A stretch of DNA of 64,000 bases from Komarekiella atlantica HA4396-MV6. GTDB lineage: Bacteria > Cyanobacteriota > Cyanobacteriia > Cyanobacteriales > Nostocaceae. The stretch is from contig JAHHHK010000038.1 in the NCBI GenBank assembly GCA_019359395.1, positions 1 through 64,000 of the forward strand, read 5' to 3'. Position numbers and translations under genes: made by a program. Positions 57,788 through 64,000 of this stretch are shown one piece after another. Every line of letters starts with the position of its first letter. Position 1 is the stretch's first letter. The notes under the pieces were generated by a model. It saw only the letters and a list, made by a program, of their open reading frames with translations. It made no database searches and was not told where the DNA came from.

Positions 57788-59884
57788 TTAAACAATAGAT
57801 AACGCACCTAAATTGCTATCCAAAGACGTTGCTAGATTACTACTCCAACCAGTAATCTCAATGATGGCATCACTAGCGGCGTTAAATCCATTTGTCGAAT
57901 CGTTGAGAGCCAAGAACGTCCGCACATTAGTACTTGTACCCAGACCTACACTAAATGTTGCCGCTTTATTGGCAGCAAAAGTAGTTGTGTTTAATAAACT
58001 TTGAATTTTAGCCTCAGTCAAAGTGTTAATCTTGCCAAATTGAACAATATTAGCAGCATTCACAGCTAATGGTGCATCAATGCTATCCACTCCAATTTTG
58101 AAGTCCTTAATCACATCAAAATTAGACAGTAACGAATCACTCAAAGACTCAAACACGAACGTATCGCGCCCATTACCCCCAACTAATATATCGCCACCAG
58201 CACCGCCAATCAGGGTATCATTACCACTGCCAGCGTAAAGTCTGTCATTGCCGTCAAATCCTAAAAGTTGATCATTTCCGTTACCACCATAAAGTATGTC
58301 ATTGCCATCAAATCCCACTAAATCATCATTACCATTGCCACCGTAGAGAGAGTCAGACCCGGCTAATCCCAAAAGTTCATCGTTACCGTCGCCACCAGAA
58401 ATTTTGTCATTGCCAGCATCACCAATTAGTTCGTCATTACCGTTGCTACCGTTGAGGAGCAAATCCGCCACTGGATTGTCGTTATTAATAATCTTCTCTA
58501 CAAGTTGACTAACGCGAAAACTGATCACGTACTCGCGCTCAATAATTGTATTTTCAGCTGTATCGTAGATGTAGCTAACAATACTATCAGTTACACCATC
58601 ATTGTTGTTGTCAATCTCTTCCGATATCAGCTTACCGTCAGTATCGTATTTGTAAGTAGTTAACGTATCAATGACGCCATCATTATTGTTGTCAGCCTGT
58701 CTAGAAATTAGCTTGCCGTCATCATCATACCTGTCAGTGAAGACTGCATCAGTCTGACTATCGTCGTTATGATCACCAGTCAGGCTTGTGCGATCGTATA
58801 CTCTAATAAACTCCGCACCGGAGTCAAGAGAAGAAGATACTAGGTTGCCGTAAGTATCGTAAGCATAAGTACCAATGAGGTTGTAATAGTTTACTAGTGT
58901 TAAACGACCGTAGGCATCATAGGTATAAGTAAAGGCGAGTTCATCAGCTGTGCCGTCACCATCATAGTCGTTGCTTAAGGATGTCAGGTTGCCGTTGGCA
59001 TTGCGGGTATAAACGTAACCTTCTCTAACCTGGCCATCATCTTCGTAATATACGGCGGAAGTCAGGTAGCCGTTGGCATCATACGTGTAGGATTCAGAAC
59101 TGGTGGATGTGAGATTGCCGTTGGCATCGTAAGTTGAGGATGCAGATATGGGGTTGCCGTTGGCATCATAAATGTCGTAGCTGTAAGTAGTAACTTTGTC
59201 AATGATGCCATCGTTATTATTGTCAAAGCTCTTGGTTTTCAGATTGCTATCGGCATCATAGCTGTAAGTGATGATATCAGGCTTGCGATCGCCATCGTTG
59301 TCAATACTTTCGGATGTTAGGTTTCCCTTGGCATTATAAGTGTAGATGATGGTATCAGTCTTTCCATCGCCATCCTTGTCATAACTTTCAGATGTTAGGT
59401 TGGCCTTAGTATCGTAGGTGGCAGTGTAAACTATAGTTTCATCGATATCATCGTTGTTGTAATCAATACTTTTAGATGTGAGATTACCGTTGGCATCGTA
59501 GGTATATGTGGAAGCAGACTCAAACGTGCCATTGTTATCGGAGTCAATTCTTTCGGATGTAACGTTGCCCTCAGCATCATAAGTATAAGTAACAAACTCA
59601 GGCGTACTGTTGCGATCGTAGACGGATGTCCGGTTGCCGTTGGCATCGTAAGTAGCAGTATAGAATATATCTTCACCTATACCGTCGCCATCTCCGTCAT
59701 AGCCTGCGGATGTCCGATTACCTTTGGCATCGTAGGTATAAATGATGGTGGGGAAGAAGCCATAGGTGTCAGATATGATGTTGTAGGTGATGACCGAATC
59801 TATTATCCCATCACTGTTTTTGTCAATCTTCTCGGTGATCAAGTTGCCGAAGTCATTGTATGTATAAGTTGTAGTTGAAGCCAT
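57788..59884 (-). CDS. YD-repeat and RTX protein with bluetail-like C-terminus, paralog B
   Basis: A 698-residue paralog of the neighbouring protein, with the same plan: YD-like and acidic-loop repeats (1 to about 470), RTX nonapeptides (about 476-590) and a nearly identical bluetail-like end (DVIKDFKIGVDSIDAPLAV, GALSIV). It is shorter through fewer repeats. The two paralogs show segmental tandem duplication, which may produce variation by recombination. No secretion genes are adjacent. Confidence 0.85.
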   Translation of the reverse strand: MASTTTYTYNDFGNLITEKIDKNSDGIIDSVITYNIISDTYGFFPTIIYTYDAKGNRTSAGYDGDGDGIGEDIFYTATYDANGNRTSVYDRNSTPEFVTYTYDAEGNVTSERIDSDNNGTFESASTYTYDANGNLTSKSIDYNNDDIDETIVYTATYDTKANLTSESYDKDGDGKTDTIIYTYNAKGNLTSESIDNDGDRKPDIITYSYDADSNLKTKSFDNNNDGIIDKVTTYSYDIYDANGNPISASSTYDANGNLTSTSSESYTYDANGYLTSAVYYEDDGQVREGYVYTRNANGNLTSLSNDYDGDGTADELAFTYTYDAYGRLTLVNYYNLIGTYAYDTYGNLVSSSLDSGAEFIRVYDRTSLTGDHNDDSQTDAVFTDRYDDDGKLISRQADNNNDGVIDTLTTYKYDTDGKLISEEIDNNNDGVTDSIVSYIYDTAENTIIEREYVISFRVSQLVEKIINNDNPVADLLLNGSNGNDELIGDAGNDKISGGDGNDELLGLAGSDSLYGGNGNDDLVGFDGNDILYGGNGNDQLLGFDGNDRLYAGSGNDTLIGGAGGDILVGGNGRDTFVFESLSDSLLSNFDVIKDFKIGVDSIDAPLAVNAANIVQFGKINTLTEAKIQSLLNTTTFAANKAATFSVGLGTSTNVRTFLALNDSTNGFNAASDAIIEITGWSSNLATSLDSNLGALSIV

Positions 59885-60254
59885 TACTTGTATTAAATGT
59901 ATTCAAGATAATTGTTGATTGTACTAGGTGTTAAATTATTCTATTGAGTAATTAATCTTTTGCAACAAATAAAGTGATTAATATAACTAAGTTTAATGGA
60001 GTAAAGTCATTTTCATACTTAGACTAAATTAACTTGATCTACCTTGAGGATAGTCTTATGAGCAATACAAATAAATAAGGTTCACTCTATAGATAGATGC
60101 ACAAAATTTGTAATCTCTAAAATTACGGTATGTAAATTATGAAAGCGATCGCTTCCCTACACAACTTCTATGCAGTGATGAATCAGCTCTAGGTAAGTTA
60201 TATCCATTCCCAACCTTTACACTTTTATAATTTTTACAAGTGAGTCTAATCACC
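59885..60254. other. Intergenic region, third partial copy of the duplicated spacer
   Basis: A segment near 60146-60190 (CTTCCCTACACAACTTC, then TATCCATTCC) resembles the spacer near 57650-57700. No gene was seen. Confidence 0.45.
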
Positions 60255-60620
60255 TTAAAACTCACACTGCATTTTGCGCTTATTTTCTCGGAAAACTTTG
60301 AATGTAATAGGGCAATCTGGAGTTTGAAAAACTTTGTCTTCGCTCAAAGCCACCCATAGAACCAACTTTTTAGGATTTATGCCTAAACATACATAAGAGT
60401 ATTTTCTATTTTCAATACACCAATGATAATTAATATCTTTAAGAAATTCGGTCTTTAATTGCTCAAATATAACTTCCCAATCAGGGCAAATATTTTGAAG
60501 CTTGTATTTAACCCAGTCTTTAACCTCAGAAGAATTTAACCACTCAGACAATTCATCAGCTGTTGGATGAAGGTTGTCATAGTGAGAATCTAAAAAGTTT
60601 TTAAGTTTTGATTTTAGCAT
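60255..60620 (-). CDS. Hypothetical protein, 121 residues
   Basis: A soluble protein (SHYDNLHPTADELSEWLNSSE, quoted here as NLHPTADELSEWLNSSE; VCLGINPKKLVLWVALS). The stop codon lies in AT-rich sequence, with normal composition inside. No family was recognised. It is on the minus strand, upstream of the paralogs. Confidence 0.55.
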   Translation of the reverse strand: MLKSKLKNFLDSHYDNLHPTADELSEWLNSSEVKDWVKYKLQNICPDWEVIFEQLKTEFLKDINYHWCIENRKYSYVCLGINPKKLVLWVALSEDKVFQTPDCPITFKVFRENKRKMQCEF

Positions 60621-60836
60621 AAGATTTTGATAAATAATTAAACTTGTTAACAGTGCAGAGATAAATACAATATAATTTCTGAATAGTTAATGTAGTAGTG
60701 GCTACTGAGGCAATCAATAATAGAATTAACAATATTTGAAACTGCTTTTATAATTAAAGTAGCAACAATCTAATTTTTGCAGATTCTCTGTGACACTATT
60801 TTGTTGTTTGTGTAAATTTTCTGTGTAAGTTTCTTT

Positions 60837-61514
60837 TTATTTTTTTTGTAACCGTCCATCTTCCATGTGAACAATGCGATCGGCAATATCTAAAATTCGG
60901 GCATCGTGAGTTACAAGTAAAACTGAACACCCTTCTTCTTTTGCAAGACGTTGAATAATGTCAACGACATCGCGACCAGTTTTACTGTCTAATGATGAAG
61001 TAGGTTCATCTGCTAGCACCAATTTGGGCTGACCAACCAACGCCCTAGCGATCGCAACTCTTTGCTTTTGTCCACCTGATAATTTGTCTGGGTAATTATC
61101 TACAAGTTCGCCTAATCCTACAGCTGCTAACATGGCTACAGCGCGGTGTCGATATTCCTGTTTGGGAATTTCTGGATGTAGCTTTATGGACATGCGGACG
61201 TTACCATAGGCAGAGAGGCACTTAAGTAAGTTGTGATGCTGAAAGATAAAGCCGATTTGGTTTCGTACTTGAGTTAACTGCTTTTTGTTAGAACCCCGTA
61301 GTTCTTGACCAAGAATTTTCAGACTTCCATCCTGCACCGATCGCAATCCGCCAATTAGTGTGAGTAATGTCGTCTTACCACCACCAGAAGGGCCTGTGAG
61401 GATGACAATTTCCCCCGGATAAATCACCAAATCCACATCACTCAGCACAGGCTTACGCAAAATCCCTTGACCGAAAGCATGATTGAGGTTGCTAACAGCG
61501 ACAGTCGGTTCCAT
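60837..61514 (-). CDS. devA: DevA-type ABC transporter ATP-binding protein
   Basis: A 225-residue ABC ATPase with Walker A GPSGGGKTT (41-49), signature LSGGQ (145-149) and Walker B LVLADE (D169, E170). It fits the DevA/LolD/MacB-class size. It is the last gene of the devBCA order. In heterocystous cyanobacteria DevBCA exports glycolipid for the heterocyst envelope, but there are several paralogs, so the substrate here is uncertain. Confidence 0.9.
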   Translation of the reverse strand: MEPTVAVSNLNHAFGQGILRKPVLSDVDLVIYPGEIVILTGPSGGGKTTLLTLIGGLRSVQDGSLKILGQELRGSNKKQLTQVRNQIGFIFQHHNLLKCLSAYGNVRMSIKLHPEIPKQEYRHRAVAMLAAVGLGELVDNYPDKLSGGQKQRVAIARALVGQPKLVLADEPTSSLDSKTGRDVVDIIQRLAKEEGCSVLLVTHDARILDIADRIVHMEDGRLQKK

Positions 61515-61523
61515 AAATTAATC

Positions 61524-62756
61524 CTAAAACACATCAGCCGGATCGGCAGAACGGAGTTTAGTGGTGGCGATCGCACCGGAAACGCCACACATTACAATAG
61601 TTAGGATGAACACTTGAATCGCCACACTCGCTTTCATCGCCAGGGGAATTCGCGTGAGTGTTACGAGTAATTGATAGATACCAACTGAGGCGATAAAGCC
61701 AGGGATGAATCCCATTACGCCCAAAATCACAGCTTCTTGTATTACTACTAATAATAAAGAGCGATCGCTATAACCCATAGCCTTGAGAGTGGCATACTCT
61801 GAGAGGTGATCGCTAACATCAGAATAGAGAACTTGATAAAGAATAATCACCCCTACAACAAAGCCGACAATCGTACCAAACTTGAGGATGATCCCCTCTG
61901 GCTGTGAACCGTAAAACTGTTGCTCGCGTTGAATTAATTCTTTGTGAGTAAATACCTCCACCTCTGGCGGAAGACGTTGACGCAGTTGTGCTTGGACTTT
62001 GCTCAAATTTGCACCTTTTTCGAGGGTAACTACCCCAAGCCGCGCTTGATTGAGGCTATCTTGACCATTCCGCTGAGCGTAATTCCAGTCACTCATAATC
62101 ACGTTCCCTTTATCATTCATGGTGCTACCCATGCTGAAAAGTCCAACTACATGGGTGCGGCGATTTTCCATGAGAGTTGCTAACTCTGATTTCTTAGCAA
62201 GCGATTGCGAAATTTCGCCTAAAGAAGATTGGGATAAACGGTCAAATAATACCGCATCTGGTGCAGTCAATTTTGCTAGTTGCTGATTTACTTCTGGTAA
62301 TTTAAACACAGAAGAATGGGCAGGATTGAAAGCAATAACCCTAACTTCGTTACCAAAGAAACCCCGTCTGCGAGGGATTTTTTGGTTAGAGTTATTCGGT
62401 TTAGATAATTGATTGGGATTTACCCAATTCGCCCTATTAATATAGACAGGGCTAACAGCAGAGACACCATCTACCGCAGTTGCTTGATAAATGTAAGCAC
62501 GTGGAAAAGATATTCTAAACTGTAAACTAGGACTGTATGAGGATACTAATAATAAATCTCCTCCTAAACTTTCATGAAGCCTGGTTGTCCCTTCTGTCAA
62601 CATTGCTAGAAGTCCTAGCTGTGTAAACATCAGAATATTGGCAAAGCACACGCCTGTAGTTGCTACAGCTAAGCGTACTTTTTGATGAGACAACTGCGAC
62701 CAAGCTAGGGGAGTTTCTAATTGGAAATTGTTAAATTTGAGCGGGGGAAATTTCAT
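61524..62756 (-). CDS. devC: DevC-type (FtsX/MacB-like) permease
   Basis: A 410-residue permease. It starts ETPLAWSQLSHQKVRLAVA with one span, a long periplasmic region (about 45-270), then three C-terminal spans including YSDVSDHLSEYATLKAMGYS. This is the MacB/FtsX plan. It is 9 bases upstream of the devA-like gene and follows a devB-like adaptor. Confidence 0.9.
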   Translation of the reverse strand: MKFPPLKFNNFQLETPLAWSQLSHQKVRLAVATTGVCFANILMFTQLGLLAMLTEGTTRLHESLGGDLLLVSSYSPSLQFRISFPRAYIYQATAVDGVSAVSPVYINRANWVNPNQLSKPNNSNQKIPRRRGFFGNEVRVIAFNPAHSSVFKLPEVNQQLAKLTAPDAVLFDRLSQSSLGEISQSLAKKSELATLMENRRTHVVGLFSMGSTMNDKGNVIMSDWNYAQRNGQDSLNQARLGVVTLEKGANLSKVQAQLRQRLPPEVEVFTHKELIQREQQFYGSQPEGIILKFGTIVGFVVGVIILYQVLYSDVSDHLSEYATLKAMGYSDRSLLLVVIQEAVILGVMGFIPGFIASVGIYQLLVTLTRIPLAMKASVAIQVFILTIVMCGVSGAIATTKLRSADPADVF

Positions 62757-63070
62757 AATTGCAGGTTCCTGATTTGGGTAACAAATTACCTTTTAACGAA
62801 CCGCCAAGGACGCCAAGGACGCCAAGAGTAGAAAGAGAAGATTTTAGATGTTGCTGAATATGAGTATGAAATAGGCCTTACGCACAAGTGACAGAAGAAT
62901 CAAACCGCAGAGGCAAGAGGACACAGAGGAATGAGAGTTTAAGAGGTATTTTGCGTAAGTCCTGTGAAAGTCCAAAATCAAGTCTTTAAAACTCTTATCT
63001 TTGCGTCTTTGCGCCTCTGCGTGACACTAATTCTATATTTCCACTCAACAACGCCACATTTTAATAATCG
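62757..63070. other. Repeat-bearing spacer inside the devBCA-type operon
   Basis: Contains a CGCCAAGGA tandem repeat (62801-62828) and a TTTGCGTC/CTCTGCGTGAC-type repeat near 62996-63025. The gap is unusually long for an operon, so devCA may have its own promoter. Confidence 0.5.
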
Positions 63071-64000
63071 TTAAGAAGCCGCAACGTCAATCTTGACTCG
63101 CACTTGCATCCCAGTTAAAGCAGCTACTTTTGAACTATCTTCTGGGTGAATGCGGATTTTAACTTCGACTACACGGGCATTGACATCGTTAGTTGGATTA
63201 TTTTGGTCTTGATTTAAGCGGGTTTTACCAATCTGCAAACCAATCTGATCGACCTTACCCCGGATATCGCCACTAAAGCCGCCGTACTCGCTGTTAATTA
63301 TCGCTTGCTGTCCTAGACGCACCTTGACGATATCAATTTCGTAAACTTCTGCGATCGCATACATCTGTTTTGTTTGTCCTAATTCTGCAATTCCCTCTTG
63401 GGTGTTTACCTGTTCTCCAACACGGGTATTGAGCCGTAAAATCTGCCCAGCGACGGGAACTCGCACTTGTGAATCTTCTAATTGAGCTTTTTGCTGTTCT
63501 ACCTGGATTTGGGCTTGCTCTAATTCAGCTTTCGCTATCTCAATATCAACTGGGCGCACCTCCTGCAATCGCTTGAGATTCGCCTTTTCTTTAGCAAGTT
63601 GTGCCTGTACGGTGGATGTGGTGTTGTCTAACTCGGCCTTATTTTGCGAAAGAACTGCTTTTGCTCGATCAAATTTCTCTTGGGCGTCGTCTAACTCAGA
63701 GCGCTTGATAGCTCCTTGGTGAGCTAAAGTCACATACCGTTGATATTGCAGCTGAGTATTGCGGATAGTTGCTTGGGCTTGGGCGATGGTTGCTTGTCGC
63801 TGTTGGGATTCAGTTCGCAGGCGGGCTTCTAATTCAGTAATAGCAGCGCGTTGGGCAGTAATTTCTCCCTGTTTAAAATCACCTTGCTGAATTTTAAGCA
63901 ATTGCGATCGCTTAATTGTTACATTTGCTTGAGCATCCCTAAGTTGTTGTTCAGCTTTATTCTGTCCTTGGAGAATGGCAATTACCTGATTTGCCTTGAC
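63071..64000 (-). CDS. devB: DevB-type (HlyD-family) periplasmic adaptor, partial
   Basis: The frame is open to the window edge, so the 5' end lies beyond it. The visible part has the lipoyl half VKANQVIAILQGQ, long coiled-coil segments (ITAQRAAITELEARLRTES, quoted as AQRAAITELEARLRT) and the beta-barrel end with GEQVNTQEGIAELGQT. It links the DevC permease to an outer-membrane channel. The TTG at 63901 is not a real start. Confidence 0.88.
   Translation of the reverse strand, partial: VKANQVIAILQGQNKAEQQLRDAQANVTIKRSQLLKIQQGDFKQGEITAQRAAITELEARLRTESQQRQATIAQAQATIRNTQLQYQRYVTLAHQGAIKRSELDDAQEKFDRAKAVLSQNKAELDNTTSTVQAQLAKEKANLKRLQEVRPVDIEIAKAELEQAQIQVEQQKAQLEDSQVRVPVAGQILRLNTRVGEQVNTQEGIAELGQTKQMYAIAEVYEIDIVKVRLGQQAIINSEYGGFSGDIRGKVDQIGLQIGKTRLNQDQNNPTNDVNARVVEVKIRIHPEDSSKVAALTGMQVRVKIDVAAS

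Noticed and set aside
63901-63901. TTG at 63901 as the start of the devB-like gene
   Set aside because: The frame continues upstream to the window edge with adaptor-like sequence, so the gene is truncated by the window.

Overview
The window looks like the chromosome of a filamentous, probably heterocyst-forming cyanobacterium close to Nostoc/Anabaena. Evidence: the HIP1 octamer GCGATCGC is scattered throughout; there is a cyanobacterial Ftn2/ZipN division protein, a DevBCA-type exporter, bilin-binding GAF photoreceptor domains, a Mo-nitrogenase C-terminal-like protein and DUF1802/DUF2358/DUF4912 proteins; and the intergenic regions carry Nostoc-style short tandem and palindromic repeats. No rRNA, CRISPR array, prophage or intact insertion sequence was seen. 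Both window edges cut through sequence: the left edge is intergenic, and the right edge truncates the devB-like gene.

Layout. 0-11.5 kb is mostly housekeeping: a MarC membrane protein, a nitrilase-family amidohydrolase, class II fructose-bisphosphate aldolase, tRNA-Lys, an aldose epimerase-like protein, pyruvate dehydrogenase E1 alpha, Ftn2, an alpha/beta hydrolase and shikimate dehydrogenase. 11.7-12.3 kb holds two tandem small-RNA genes that match Yfr1 (CUCCUCACACC core plus terminator hairpin). 12.3-15.3 kb is an arsenic operon, arsM - PiT transporter - arsS, with an operator-like palindrome at its promoter. 15.6-19.8 kb has a response regulator, small proteins, a truncated DUF262 gene and a HigBA-like toxin-antitoxin pair. 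20.0-24.2 kb is a three-gene phosphorelay: a CHASE3-PAS kinase, an Rcp1-like regulator and a receiver-kinase hybrid. The kinase has an intergenic repeat inserted in frame in its ATPase domain. 24.2-32.8 kb has tRNA-Ala, hisF, ruvB, a TPR protein, a GAF protein, a VapBC-like pair, a MidA-like methyltransferase, a 31-residue membrane peptide and a beta-hydroxyacid dehydrogenase.

32.9-34.4 kb: dnaN is preceded by a dense cluster of DnaA boxes in both orientations, which makes it a candidate replication origin. 34.4-36.6 kb has an AraC regulator, a crotonase very like 6-oxocamphor hydrolase and a VOC protein. 36.8-40.7 kb encodes a five-GAF histidine kinase in which three GAFs carry the Cys-His bilin-attachment pair. 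41.5-54.4 kb contains an ArsA-type ATPase with a C-terminal HSP20-like domain, conserved cyanobacterial hypotheticals, an aldo/keto reductase, an L,D-transpeptidase and gamma-glutamyltransferase. 54.9-59.9 kb is a tandem pair of large surface or secreted proteins that combine YD repeats, calcium-loop-like repeats, RTX nonapeptides and a bluetail-like C terminus. 60.8-64 kb is a devBCA-type export operon.

At least two MITE-like inverted-repeat elements, a five-copy 29-bp palindrome and several decayed gene fragments show active repeat turnover. All functional calls come from reading the sequence and recalling protein families; no database search was run.
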